DNA of 64,000 bases from Telmatactis stephensoni (lineage: Eukaryota; Cnidaria; Anthozoa; Actiniaria; Isophelliidae), in contig JALIZF010001918.1 of NCBI GenBank assembly GCA_029948255.1, positions 744,001 through 808,000 of the forward strand. The letters are read 5' to 3'. Made by a program: the position numbers and the translations under genes. Below the pieces are notes generated by a model. That model ran no database searches. It was not told the origin of the DNA and was given only the letters and a program-made list of their open reading frames with translations. Shown piece after piece: positions 1 through 11,893 of the stretch. The first letter of the stretch is position 1. Every line of letters starts with the position of its first letter.

Positions 1-777
1 CTAGAGTAAAGGAGCTTTGGGTTCCCTGTACTTATACAATACACCTAGAGTAAAGGAGCTTTGGGTTCCCTGTACTTATACAATACACCTATAGTAAAGG
101 AGCTTTGGGTTGCCTGTACTTATACAATGCACCTATAGTAAAGGAGCTTTGGGTTGCCTGTACTTATACAATGCACTTATTGTAAAGGAGCTTTGGGTTG
201 CCTGTACTTATACAATACACCTAGAGTAAAGGAGCTTTGGGTTGCCTGTACTTATACAATGCACCTATAGTAAAGGAGCTTTGGGTTCCCTCTACTTATA
301 CAATGCACCTATAGTAAAGGAGCTTTGGGTTCCCTGTACTTATACAATGCACCTATAGTAAAGGAGCTTTGGGTTGCCTGTACTTATATAATACACCTAT
401 AGTAAAGGAGCTTTGGGTTCTCTGTACTTATACAATGCACCTATAGTAAAGGAGCTTTGGGTTGCCTGTACTTATACAATGCACCTATAGTAAAGGAGCT
501 TTGGGTTCCCTGTACTTATACAATACACCTATAGTAAAGGAGCTTTGGGTTGCCTGTGGTTATACAATACACCTATAGTAAAGGAGCTTTGGGTTGCCTG
601 TACTTATACAATGCACCTATAGTAAAAGAGCTTTGGGTTGCCTGTACTTATATAATACACCTATAGTAAAGGAGCTTTGGGTTCTCTGTACTTATACAAT
701 GTACCTATAGTAAAGGAGCTTTGGGTTGCCTGTACTTATACAATACACCTATAGTAAAGGAGCTTTGGGTTGCCTGT
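1..777 (+). repeat. 44-bp satellite array 1
   Basis: Tandem repeat with a 44-bp period; each unit contains a motif reading agtaaaggagctttgggtt and then tgtacttatacaat. About 17-18 units are present and the first begins at the window edge, so the array continues to the left. Units vary at a few fixed positions (ttccctgta/ttgcctgta, atgcac/atacac, ctatag/ctagag). It ends at a junction (tgcctgtggttatcagg) that recurs at the ends of the arrays at 9244 and 27792, just upstream of gene copies 2 and 3. Open frames through it are a by-product of a stop-poor repeat. Confidence 0.97.
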
Positions 778-3375
778 GGTTATCAGGTTAAAAAATTGCA
801 GCCCTGCGATTTTCGCCCACTTCCTTTTAGACATTGTTACTGTAAGGTAATTCTGTTGCTCTTCTGTACTACTCACGTGTAGTGAGAAAGCTCAAAATCT
901 CCTGCCGCTACAAAATACCTCACAACCTTTTAGTCCATGTTTGGTTTGGGGTATGCGAGCCAGAGGTGAGTTTTAGTGACATTTATCGGTTTATGTACCT
1001 TAATTTTTACATGAAATTTGTTCGAGTATTTTCGCTATTTTTTTAGAAATTCACGTAAAATTGTGAAAAACAAAGTGAGTTGCAGTTGCAAAGTGACATA
1101 TTTTTGCAAAATTAAAGTGCATGTCGCGCAATGATACGACTTCAAAAATCGCGAAATTAACCGACTAGAAAATTTCGCGGAATAGGTAGAAATTCTCAAA
1201 GTTGAAGTAGAAGGCAGAACTTGTTTGAAAGGTGGAAGGCTGTGGTTTACTTTCTTTGCTGCCATTGATTCTCATATCGGTGTTGTTGATGAATTCCTTT
1301 TTAATTCCTTTTTGAAGAGCACCTGTCTTGGAAAGCCCAGAACCAGGTCAGTCCAAGCCAACACTACTGACGGGTACTGAAATGAATGCAAGAAAAAATA
1401 TATATAATACGGTTTATTTAAGAAAAGAAAAAATATAGCGTATATGTCTGTATATATCATAGCGATACGATGCCCATTCTTCAAGTCAAACCTTTTTTCG
1501 AATTTTTACCATCTCTCCTTAGGTACTATTAAGTATTTTTATACTCTTTTCACTCCTGAACGAGTATAAAATATTTAATAGCTATACTGCATTAACATAG
1601 AAAACACAAGACAACATGTAGGAGGTGGGCATCTCGTTTATTGATGTCTGATAGCAGAGTACAATGTAGATATAGCAATGTAATAGAAAATATGCTGATG
1701 GTGATTTGAATGGATGTAGGCTAAGTATTTGATATAGTCATGCAACGGCCACTTTTTCATGCTTATATAAGTAATATATGGAAGATTCGCTAATAAACTT
1801 AAAACGTCTGGGTTTTTTCCGCTTTTTACTTTTGAAACTGAAAATTTAGGAGAGTACCAGTGTACTCAAGAAGAGATGCCTTCGAGTGATTATAACTTCA
1901 GATCTTTCATCTTAAATACCCTGCATGGGGAATTACCCTAGGGAACACTCTCTTCTCAACTGGTATGCTTATTACGCAGTTGTGTACATTCCGTAACGCT
2001 ACTAAATACATTTCTTTTTTCATGAATAGACCTCTCTGTAGATCTTGAGGGGATGTTTTATAGTACATGGAAGAATACGTTATATACGAAGCTAAGCTTT
2101 CCTTCAGGTTCACAAGTCAATCAGGCTGGAATCCCAATAGTTTTACACTGATCGCGGCTTTTTTTCTTCTTGCTTTTCTTCAACCCGTTATTTAGAACTA
2201 TTATCAATATTATATAACTGAAGAATCATTACCTCTTCGTTGTTCATATCTATTGCATGCCTAGCGACAGGTCTTTATATTTTGTTTTATCACTCGGGTC
2301 TTAATTTATAAATAAAGGAGAACTGTATGAACTGTATTTTTTCATTTCAGTAGCAATGTATACTTTCGTAATCACAATTTTGAAAGTTTTTTTTCAGAAT
2401 TTCAATTCCATATTCTAAAAAAATGAAGTTTTTAGTAAAGCTCTTTAATGACGTCCAATATGGGGAATAAATTATATAATAAATTTCCTTCACAGTGTAT
2501 AAAATGCCTCAAGTTGGAGAAGTTCTGAGCTCTAAGTGAAAACAAATTTCTTCTGGAAGCTCTTTCCCAAACAACTGAATGGCAAAACCCGTCCAATTTA
2601 AGGATTTTCGTGCATGATTTTTTCCCCGTGATATATAAAAAATATGGATTTAAAATTCAGAAGAAAAATTTTCAAATTGTGAGTACGAAGGTCTTAAATG
2701 TTACAATAAAAATGTTTATTTTTCGCATACAGTTCTTTAATTGATAATTGTTTGTCTATGGAAAATTGTGCCATTTTATAAAAATACCTTTCGTTGTTTA
2801 AAATACATAATCTGATTAGACCAATCGTTGTTTGTTGTTTTTATGATTTATTAATGAAACGTAACGGAAATATGCAAATTAAACCCTTCTGACTTTTGAC
2901 AAAGCAAATAAGTACGAAGCAAGCTTTTTTTGGACATCTGCTATCGCTTGAACGGTGTATATTTTTTCGCAGTTCAGCTTCCCCAGTTTATGAGTCTTGC
3001 CGGAATGTTTGCCAGGTTTCTTTCTTCAAAGTTGTGAATTGAACGCGCATTCCCGATTATTGCCATCGTGAAACAGAACAAGAATTATTGACGTACTCTT
3101 TTTGAAAGCGCTGTAATTGAAAATGACATTTCAAAGAGTACCTAGAGCTATCGGTTTTCGTTTCAGGAAAATGCCTCAATGGGGTGGTGGCTGCTTTTTA
3201 CGGGTACGGTGAATTTCTTCTGTTACTGTTAAGATCGTTTTGAAAGTTATCAATTAATTTTCATTAATAAATAACGTGTTTAAAATCTGAACTTTTCTGC
3301 TTTACCGTAAAAGACCACCAGCTCTATTTTTCCGTACCAAGCCACTTTTGACAATAGTTCATTTTCTCTCTTCAG
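778..3375. other. 5' flank of gene copy 1, no coding gene seen
   Basis: The parts next to the array (about 778-1280) and next to the gene (about 2490-3375) are homologous to the flanks of copies 2 (9245-10927) and 3 (27793-29467). The middle, about 1310-2490, has no counterpart in the other copies and looks like an insertion specific to this unit, but I could not define its ends. Open frames here are short and lack homology to anything I recognise. The last 80 bases are conserved with copies 2 and 3 and end in a pyrimidine-rich stretch plus AG directly before the start codon of copy 1. Confidence 0.7.
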
Positions 3376-6300
3376 ATGAACATCCATTGCTACCAAATTC
3401 CCACTTTGGTCTGCTTGGTGCAGCTTCTCAGTTCCTCCATCATACTGGCACAGGACTGTAAATCAGGAAGCAAACCAATGCACTACAAGGATAACTATGT
3501 TCTTTTATCATCTTCCTACAAGAAGACTACCGCTGAACACTTTGGTGCGTGCTACAAAGACTGCCTTGAAGAGAAAAACTGTAGCAGCATCAATTACTAC
3601 TTAGCCAATGAGACGTGTGAATTGAACAACGTGACCAAAGCATGCTTCCCATCAAGATTTGTACCAAGTGAAAAGTCTATTTATGCAGAGGCACGAAAGC
3701 AAGGTGAGATCTAGATATGTTTTAACTTTAAAACATATTTACGTGTTCCCGCAACACGCTCTTGGGTCATTTTTCACAACAAGTACACACCAGGGAGCAT
3801 GATCCTGTACTGGTTGTGGAAAATGAATGTGTTACGGAAGCATGTTGCTCGAGGAATCTCCCTCGTGTGTACCGACCTGTACTGGTTGTGCAACATGACC
3901 CATGCAAGAGCGTGTTGCGAGAGCATGTTGTACGTACCGACAATCATGTCCTTTTAGTCCGCCTTCTAATTTGTTTTCTAATATACGTGTACAATATATT
4001 AGTCAGGATAAATTCAAAACTCATAATTCTTTTCCAAGGAAAGTCGTAAATAAACTACAGTTTAGGCTGTGTCGGAGTATTAAGATGCATTCGCAATTGC
4101 TGGGTTTCAAACAGCTGTTGAATCTCATTATTATTTGCTTCAAATGGTAGTCAAACGTTGACCACCATGTGCTCTCAACCAGAGAATATTCTATTGAAAA
4201 CCTGTCTTTCAGCTGTGGAAAATTCCAACAAGACTGCAATTGACGTCATATGAATTAAACCAAGCAATAAGGAAGATGAAATCTGTAATACCGTATAAAA
4301 AGAGAGCACTTCTGCAAGTTACTAACGTTTCTGGACTTAGCCTTTCGTTGAAGTTAGTAGTCTTTTGTCTTTTGTCAAAGAAAACGCCTTTTCAATATAG
4401 ATAGTGAAAATGGAGGATAAAAGATGCGATTTTAGATTAGTGTAGACTTAGCGGAAGTTTTGTGCAATCTGACCAATCGGCTCACCCACCTACAAATTAG
4501 TACCTAGAAAAGAAAATTTTTTAGAAATAGCTTTTGTCATTATGAGTTACTTATTTAAATTATTGTTATAAGTCATCATATCTATTGCAGACGGTTGCAG
4601 AGACCTTCGTTTCCTTGACTGCTTGATAAACAAAGCCTTGACAGGTCACGTGATCAGTAATTTCAGCCTTCCAGTACCTGCACTGAAGCAATGTCAGCAG
4701 AAATGTTTTCATGAAGGCAAATGTGTGTCGTACAACCTGGGCCCACTCGAAGGACAAAACAGATCGTGTGAATTGAATGCCGCTGACCATTCAACTCGAC
4801 CTGATTTCTTGGTTCCCAAAGAAGGCTATGAATATTGTATGATATTGGTGAGTAGCGAAAAATAGGAAATGATATGCAAGAAATTCGGTACTATAAGCGA
4901 AACGACTGACGATTCATAGAATAAGAATGAAAACGTCAGCCTCGAATTGATGCGGTGGAACACTTGCTTCGACGCATGCGCACAATCAGTCCCCCAATAA
5001 TATATGAGCGATCGATTATGGTAGGGCTCAATTCTAAAGTATAAAATAAAAAGAGGTTATTACACGAAAAGTTGTGTAATACGGGTTAACCGTGTAATAC
5101 GCTCGCATATTTACACTCGGTTTAGTCTTTATTTGCACTGAAAAGCACGCGGTCGTATAATAAAATCCTTCACTTCGTACTTAAATAATTTTTACTGTCA
5201 TTTTAGAATCACGAAAAGTTTGAAAAACGGAATATTTTATGCAAGTAGTTTAATATTTGATTTTTCACCAGAATCCCTGCTCGTCCAACCCTTGTCCAGC
5301 AGGAAGACTCTGCATGCTTGACCTTTCATGGGACACGTTCAACTGTGACGGTAAGTCATTCCAGGTTCAGTTTAGCTATCGATCAGTGGTCGATAGCTTA
5401 ATGTGTTCCCTGTATAAAAGATTTATTACATTCTTTAATGCACAACGCTCTCAACAACTGTTGAATCCAGAGCAATAATTAAACAAATTATGGACGCTTT
5501 TGCAAAAGAAAAAGTGATCACTTTCCATAGTATGTAAAAATCGTGTAAAAATCCTGTAAAGATACCGTAATTTTTAATTTACATGATTGGTCCCCATTTA
5601 CAGGGTTTTGTGATTTTTGATTTTTTTTACAGGATCAGGAAGATCCTGTAAAAATCCTGTAGAAAGCCTGTAAAAATCCTGTAAAAAAACGAGCTCTCAC
5701 AAAGATAATGGAAAAATCGTGTAAAAACAATGTAAAAGATCATGAAAATTTGATCAACAAAACCCTGTAAAATTCCTGTGAATGTTATAGACAAACCTTG
5801 TAAATTGAATATTACATGGTTTTTTACATGGTTTTACATCTAAATTTGCATGATTTTTACAGTAAATTTACAGGCTTTTATTTTACATGATTTTTAAACT
5901 ATTCCTGTTCTTGTGGCATCATCTGTATTAAATTTACAGGGTCATTCAATCCATGTAAATGCTAATTGACATGATTTTTAGATGATCATTTTTAGTCTAC
6001 CAATTTCCATAGTATGTATAATTCATGTAAATTAATTTCCATGGTATATATAATTTCCATGATTTTTCCACACTATTGAAATCGAACATTTTTTCCAGTG
6101 TTTGCTCAAAACAGTTTCCCACATGTTCTAGCCAACAATGCTGAGATTTGTTGGCCAAAATTTTGGGAGTGTTTGCTCGGACCTTCAATTAAAATTCTTG
6201 ATATGTTGTTTCTAGATGGCGGTTGGACACAGTGGGGGTCGTGGACAGCCTGTATCCTGCCAGCTACCTGTAATGCAACTAGAACTCGAAATTGCACGAG

Positions 6301-7679
6301 TCCTGCCCCACAGAATAACGGTGCTAACTGTACTGGACGAGATGTGGAAACAAGAGTATGGGCTCCAGGGGAATGTCAAGCACATCAAATCAACACAGCT
6401 GGTAAGAAAATGTTTTGTGTAAATTTTTGAACATTTTAGAAATACTAATAGCTCACCCCGTGGCTGCCTCGTGATTTTGAGTCTGGTTTACACTAGTACA
6501 CGCGGCGCTGTGAGATTCCATATTGGGTATAGAGGATGGAAGAATAGCTGACAACCAGATTACTACATCATCATACTTATTATATTATATACTCACTGAG
6601 TAATTCTAATCAGGTTGTGTGAGCCCATTGGGTATGGAGGATGGAAGAATAGCTGACAACCAGATTACTGCATCATCATACTTTAACTCCTTTCATGCTC
6701 AGTGGAATGGTCGACTTAACAAGCAGCGCACCTCATCGGGCGTTGGTGGCTGGGCAGCAAAAGTAAAAGATATTGGACAGTATATTCAAGTTGACCTTGG
6801 CAGTACAAAGGTCATCACCATGGTTGCGACGCAAGGACGATATCGAGATGGAATATATCAATGGACAACCAAGTACTCTTTGTCGTACAGTAATGATACT
6901 AATAACTGGTCAGATTATGAAGGAGACTGTATCAAGGTAAGACATACATAGTGACAAATGTCTTCCTGTGCCATCCATGTACATCTTCCATAGGGAGCCC
7001 ATCTTGTTCTAAAGCTCGAAAACAGGAGCCCAGTAATGACAAAACTTAAATGAAAAATAGCGCTATGAACAAAAAAGAATGTTGTCTGACGGAGACTGGC
7101 AGCGAGTTTAGCGAGCCGAGGGAAGAAAGTGAGCTCACTTTCTTCCCTCTGCTCGCTCCGTTCACTCCCAGTCTCCCTCGGACGGTTTATTCTATTTTTC
7201 ATTTAATTATTTTCGTATATTCCTTTTTTCGAGCTTTTTTTGTGAGTTTCATTTCATCAAAAGACATACGCGGGTTCCCTGTGGTCTCAAAAGTTGATTA
7301 TGCCAGAGTGTTCGCTCTTTGTGGCTGACCGAAAGTAATGCGGGCTCTGGCATTGGTTCGAAGTTTATCCAGTTTGTGTTTCACAAGGGTCTTCGATTTT
7401 TCAGTTAGAAAGCTGAGAAGGCCGGCCGTTTGAACGAGGATGGCGCCTATCTCTTCCCCCGTCCCCCAGCGCCGCTACACGGTCTTTGCTATCTTTCAAA
7501 AACTCACTGAGTTTTTCTTTCTTCGGGTCTAGATTTTTCCTGGAAACAGTGATTCAAACACCGTTGTCACCAACAAGCTTGAAATACCCATCAAGGCAAG
7601 ACATATTCGTTTAATTGCGAAAGGATTTCATGGTCATATCTCATTAAGAATGGAACTTTACGGCTGCAATAATCTATAG
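3376..7679 (+). CDS. Secreted PAN-PAN-EGF-TSP1-discoidin protein, copy 1
   Basis: Six exons: 3376-3703, 4591-4847, 5272-5350, 6216-6401, 6614-6936, 7533-7679, giving 439 residues with GT-AG introns and compatible phases. A signal peptide (hydrophobic residues about 8-25, ending near IILAQ) is followed by a PAN/apple-like module (about 28-107), a second one (about 111-195), a short EGF-like piece ([14 protein letters not shown], four cysteines only), a TSP1 repeat ([12 protein letters not shown], about 222-283) and an F5/8 type C (discoidin) domain from [12 protein letters not shown] to LRMELYGC. There is no membrane segment, so it is probably secreted. These domains bind proteins or glycans; the actual partner is unknown. 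The reading frame is intact. Introns contain a foldback (about 3747-3945), an inverted-repeat element (5522-6081), a decayed partial copy of exon 5 and a palindrome (7047-7205). The function assignment is architectural only. Confidence 0.88.
3745..3945. repeat. Foldback element in intron 1, copy 1
   Basis: The two halves are inverted versions of each other: gcaacacgctcttgggtcat on the left and atgaccc...agagcgtgttgc on the right, with an inner pair ttcacaac.agta / tactggttgtg. Homologous elements lie at the same place in intron 1 of copies 2 and 3, so it predates those duplications. Confidence 0.7.
5522..6081. mobile_element. Inverted-repeat element in intron 3, copy 1
   Basis: The left end tttccatagtatgtaaaaatc is matched in inverted form at the right end (gatttttccacactattgaaa). 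The interior is built of scattered short motifs (cctgtaaaaatcctgtaaa, tttacagg, acatggttttacat) on both strands, so it could fold extensively. The same element is in copy 2 at 19613-20173, but copies 3 and 4 lack it. A target duplication was not evident. Confidence 0.65.
6515..6600 (+). pseudogene. Decayed partial duplicate of discoidin exon 5, copy 1
   Basis: About 60 bases resemble the start of exon 5 (ggtatagaggatggaagaat, gctgacaaccagattact) and then run into an AT-rich stretch just before the true exon 5 acceptor. It lacks the cysteine codon and the rest of the exon. The same remnant occurs at 20613-20695 and 31800-31885. Confidence 0.7.
7047..7205. repeat. Palindromic element in intron 5, copy 1
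   Basis: The ends are taaatgaaaaatag and ctatttttcattta, and the arms converge on gtgagctcac near 7132. Arms contain agcgag/ctcgct and gacgg/ccgtc motifs. Related palindromes are in intron 5 of copies 2 (21158-21322) and 3 (32319-32464, with the centre eroded). Confidence 0.75.
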
Positions 7680-8883
7680 CCTTTTAGTAGGGCTGCAAAG
7701 CCTTTCCGTCGCCCGTACTTCATCAATCAACTGTTAAAAGTCTATGAATCGCATTACAGTAACACATGCAGCCAGCAAAAGAAGGTCTGAGGGCCGCACT
7801 AGCGACATCTCGACTCTGCTTGTCTTGTTGTTGTTGTTGCAAATGCAGCAGATAGCACCTTGAGGAAGGACGGATTCTTCATTGAGATCCGACACCAACT
7901 GTGTCCGAATATAGCCGTCCAGTTGTTCGCTGAGGATATTTTTCGCTGCTCACAATCGCTGGTAGAGCTTTGTGAGTTTGATGGCTGGCATTGTACCTCA
8001 TATTATGCAATTCGTCGTGAATTAAACTAGCTCCAGATGCCTGCAGTGAGTTGCTTGTTGCTGCTTTATTACCGTCGAATGTACCCTTAGATGGTCTCAG
8101 TAGCGGATTCAGGATTTTTCAAAAGGGGATTCCGTTTCTTAAACCCAACTGTGTATAATACTCTACACGACACAACGCAAACATTTTTTATAAGACATAT
8201 TTATGTTTCCTAAAAAATTTGAATATTTGCAATGATTTTGTAGTTTATGAATAATTTTGGCGAGGGACTTTTGTGATGTAGATTTTTCATGGAAGCTTGG
8301 GGTGACTTTGTTATGGCTAGTTGTTGGACCTCACAGGGGCAGCTAGCAGGACCAACCGCTTACGTCTGCTAGCCTAGGCAAGGTTATCCCAGATTGTGTG
8401 TTTCATCTCATGCAGTTCTAGATTTGTAGATTCGCGAATAGTCCCAGGCCTTTACCAAATGGTTTCGTAGGTTGAGTGTGTTAATGTGTAAATGAATTTA
8501 AGTATGTTCTTCAGTCTTTACACTATGACGCAGTTGTAGGGTGTGATTGAAATTCAAGTAAGATTGACATTTAGTTAGTAGAGTCCATATAGTACAAATG
8601 AGACTCCATGGTCAAGGTTGTGCAGGAAAGTTTTATTGGCCAGCCCAGTTTTGGAAATCCTGGTGTACACCTTGATTGGAGATGCCTGACAGTGTAACTT
8701 GAGTCTGGTTTGGGCTACGGCTCTACTTGCTACTAGAAATACTTGTGCAATAAGTCTTGTAGTTGAGAGAGAATTAAGAGTTACCAATTGCAACTTCAAA
8801 TGTATAACTGGGAAATTTAAATACAAGCAAGCTACCAGCAGAAAGGTATGGCTTGATGTTGTTATGAAAGTGACCCCGGACAA
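7680..8883. other. 3' flank of gene copy 1
   Basis: No gene seen. The sequence is homologous to the 3' flank of copy 2 (21793-23241) and partly to that of copy 3 (32937-34072). It contains a truncated copy (8098-8217) of the inverted-repeat element that is complete at 22397-22583. It ends in a segment (gtgaccccggac) that joins the 44-bp array in both copies 1 and 2. Confidence 0.7.
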
Positions 8884-9244
8884 GTTCCCTGTACTTATAC
8901 AATACACCTATAGTAAAGGAGCTTTGGGTTGCCTGTACTTATACAATACACCTATAGTAAAGGAGCTTTGGGTTGCCTGTACTTATACAATACACCTATA
9001 GTAAAGGAGCTTTGGGTTGCCTGTACTTATACAATGCACCTATAGTAAAGGAGCTTTGGGTTGCCTGTACTTATACAATACACCTATAGTAAAGGAACTT
9101 TGGGTTGCCTGTACTTATACAATGCACCTATAGTAAAGGAGCTTTGGGTTGTCTGTACTTATACAATGCACCTATAGTAAAGGAGCTTTGGGTTGCCTGT
9201 ACTTATACAATGCACCTATAGTAAAGGAGCTTTGGGTTGCCTGT
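8884..9244 (+). repeat. 44-bp satellite array 2
   Basis: About eight 44-bp units in the same orientation as array 1, running from the gttccctgta junction to the tgcctgtggttatcagg junction. It lies between gene copies 1 and 2. Confidence 0.97.
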
Positions 9245-10927
9245 GGTTATCAGGTTAACAAGTTGCAGTCCTGCGATTTTGGCCCACTTCTTTTTAGACG
9301 TAGTGACTGTAAGGTCATTCTGTTCCTCTTCTGTACTACTTCACGAATCGTGCGGAAAAAGCTGAAAATCTCCTTCGCTACAAAATTCCTGTTTGGTTTG
9401 GGGTATATGAGCCAGAGGTAAGTTTTTGTTATATTGATTGGTTTATTTAATCATTACAAGAAATTTGTTGGCGTATTTTCGCTATGTTTTTGAATTCACG
9501 TAAAATATAATTGAGAAATTAAAGTGTGTTGCAAAGTGCATGACTCATGTTTTCGCAATGTTAAAGTGTCACGAAAGATACGATTTTACGGAAAAAGTTA
9601 GAAAGTTTTAAAGTTGGAGTAAAAGTGAGGCAGAACTAGTTTTTGAGAGGCCTTTGAAAGATGAAAGGCTGTGGTTTACGTACTTTCTTTGCTGCCAATG
9701 ATCCCCATATCAGTGTTGTTGATAAATCCTTTGTAAAATCTCACATATTTGAAGAACTTATTTTTCGTCCGTTCTAGTGTTTATACTAGCCTCAAGTTGG
9801 AGAAGTTCTGAGCTCTACGTGAAATCAAAATTCTTGTGGAAGTTCTTTCCCAAACAACTGAAAAGCAAAACCGGCCCAATTTGAGGCTTTTCGTGCATGG
9901 ACGGAAATTTTATTTTAATTTTTCCCCCATGATATTTAAAAAAATATGGATTCGAAATTCGGAAGAAAAATTTTAAAATTATGATTACGAAGGTCTTAAA
10001 TGTTACATAAAAAATGTTTTTTTTTTTAGCATACAGTTCTTGCTAATTGTTTGTGGGAAATTGTGCCATTTTATAATAATACCGGCTTTCGTTGTTTAAA
10101 ATAAATAATCTGATTGGACCAATCGTTGTTTTGCGTCTTTATGAATTTTGTTACTGAAACTTAACGGGAGATATGATGCAAATTAAACCCTGCCTGACTT
10201 TTCAGTCAAAGCAAATAAGTACGAAACAAGTTTTTTTGGACATCTGCCATCGCTTGAACGGTGTATATTTTTTTCGCAGTTCGGCTTCCCCAGTTTATGA
10301 GTCTTGCCGGAATTTTTGTCAGGTTTCTTTCTTCAAAGTTGTGAATTTATTTGGCTCGGCATTATCAATATGAATATGATTCGCCCCATGTAAGCCGGAA
10401 TCCTGAATCTAGGCAAAAATGTTGATTTTGGAATCCAGAATCCACCAATCGAGGTTATACCGAAATACAGAATCCACCTTTGAAATCCCGAATCTGCACT
10501 CGAATAGATATAATTTCTAGGCCAAAGGAATCTGGAAATTAAAAACAAAATGACAAAAACAAAAAATGAAATCCATAATCCAACATCCAGCTCTTGGAAT
10601 CATTCTGGATTCCCTTGCATGGGGTGAAGATGATATGTTATGTGAAAGTGTGAATGGACTCTTTTTCAAAGCACTGTGATTGAAAATGACATTTCAAATA
10701 GTACCCAGAGCTATCAGTTTTTCGTTTCAGGAATGTCTCAATGGGGTGGTGGCTGTTTTTACGGGAACAATTAAATTCTTCTGTTACTGTTAAGCTCGTT
10801 TTGAATTTTCACGTACGATAAATTACGCGTTTAAAGTCTGAACTCTTCTGCTTTACCGTACAAGACCACCAGCTCTATTTTTCCGTATCAAGCCATTTTT
10901 GACAATAATTTCATTTTCTCTCTTCAG
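9245..10927. other. 5' flank of gene copy 2
   Basis: No gene seen. Homologous over nearly its whole length to 27793-29467 (copy 3), with which it shares the 241-bp element at 10384-10624. It is less similar to the flank of copy 1. Ends in a polypyrimidine-AG tract abutting the start codon of copy 2. Confidence 0.75.
10384..10624. mobile_element. Small inverted-repeat element (MITE-like), unit 2
   Basis: A 241-bp block with terminal inverted repeats, ccccatgtaagccggaatcc at the left and an imperfect match ending ggattcccttgcatgggg at the right. The interior repeats gaatcc/ggattc motifs. The same element is at 28928-29168 in unit 3 and absent from unit 1. A convincing target duplication was not found. 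Confidence 0.65.
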
Positions 10928-11861
10928 ATGAACATTCATTGCTACCAAATTCCCACTTTGGTCTGCTTGGTGCAGCTCCTCAGCTGCTCCATCATACTGG
11001 CACAGCAGTGCAAATCAGAAAGCGAATTAATGCACTACAAGGATAACTATACTCTTATATCATCTTCCTACAAGAAGACTACCGCTGAACACTTTGGTGC
11101 GTGCTACAACGACTGCCTCAAAGAAAGAAACTGTAGCAGCATCAATTACTACTTAGCCAATGAGACGTGTGAATTGAACAACGTGACCAAAGCATGCTTC
11201 CCATCAAGATTTGTACCAAGTGAAAAGTCTATTTATGCAGAGGCACGAAAGCAAGGTGAGATCTAGATATATTTCAACCTTAAAGACTGGTACACACAAG
11301 GGACTGAGCTTGCTCACGCAACGTGCTCAAGCAACACGCTCCTGGATCATTTAACCAATAAACACGAGGGAGCATGCCCCTGTACTGGTTGTGCAAAATG
11401 ACCCAAGAGCGATGTTGCGAGAGCATGTTCCAGGAGTAATCTCCCTCGTGTGTACCGACCTTCATAATTATTTTCCAAGGAAAGTCGTAAATAAACTATA
11501 GTGTTGCCCACTAGGCTCAGTTTTAGTGGACAATTAATAAAGAAAACGAGAGAAAAACAACTTTTCTAAACCATGTGCTTCTTCTTTACTTGCCGACTAC
11601 TACGCGCAAGGGATTCTGGTAAATTATATACCTATGGGGGAGGGGTGCGACCATTACACTCTCCCCCTCTACAAAATATGTCGTCCGCGACATTTACATG
11701 ACATGGTTACAAAACCTGGTAGACCTATAACCTTATACGATTTACAATACAGTCCAAATTATGGGTTGCGCAGGCCCATAATCTTACAACTTTTACTGCT
11801 CTACACTCTAGGTTCAAGTCAAATATTGCTGTTCGATACAGCTTCTTAAGCTACACAGTTC

Positions 11862-11893
<32 letters not shown>

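Noticed and set aside
1..777. CRISPR-like array
   Set aside because: Units are contiguous 44-bp repeats with no unique spacers, in an intron-bearing eukaryotic context.
3762..4239. Overlapping 70-95 codon frames in intron 1 of copy 1
   Set aside because: They fall on the foldback element; palindromes tend to give paired open frames on both strands.
8699..9421. Open frames of 90-100 codons running through the satellite and its right flank
   Set aside because: The 44-bp unit happens to be stop-poor in some frames, and since 44 is not a multiple of 3 the same peptide repeats across frames. The same frames appear at every array; they are not genes.
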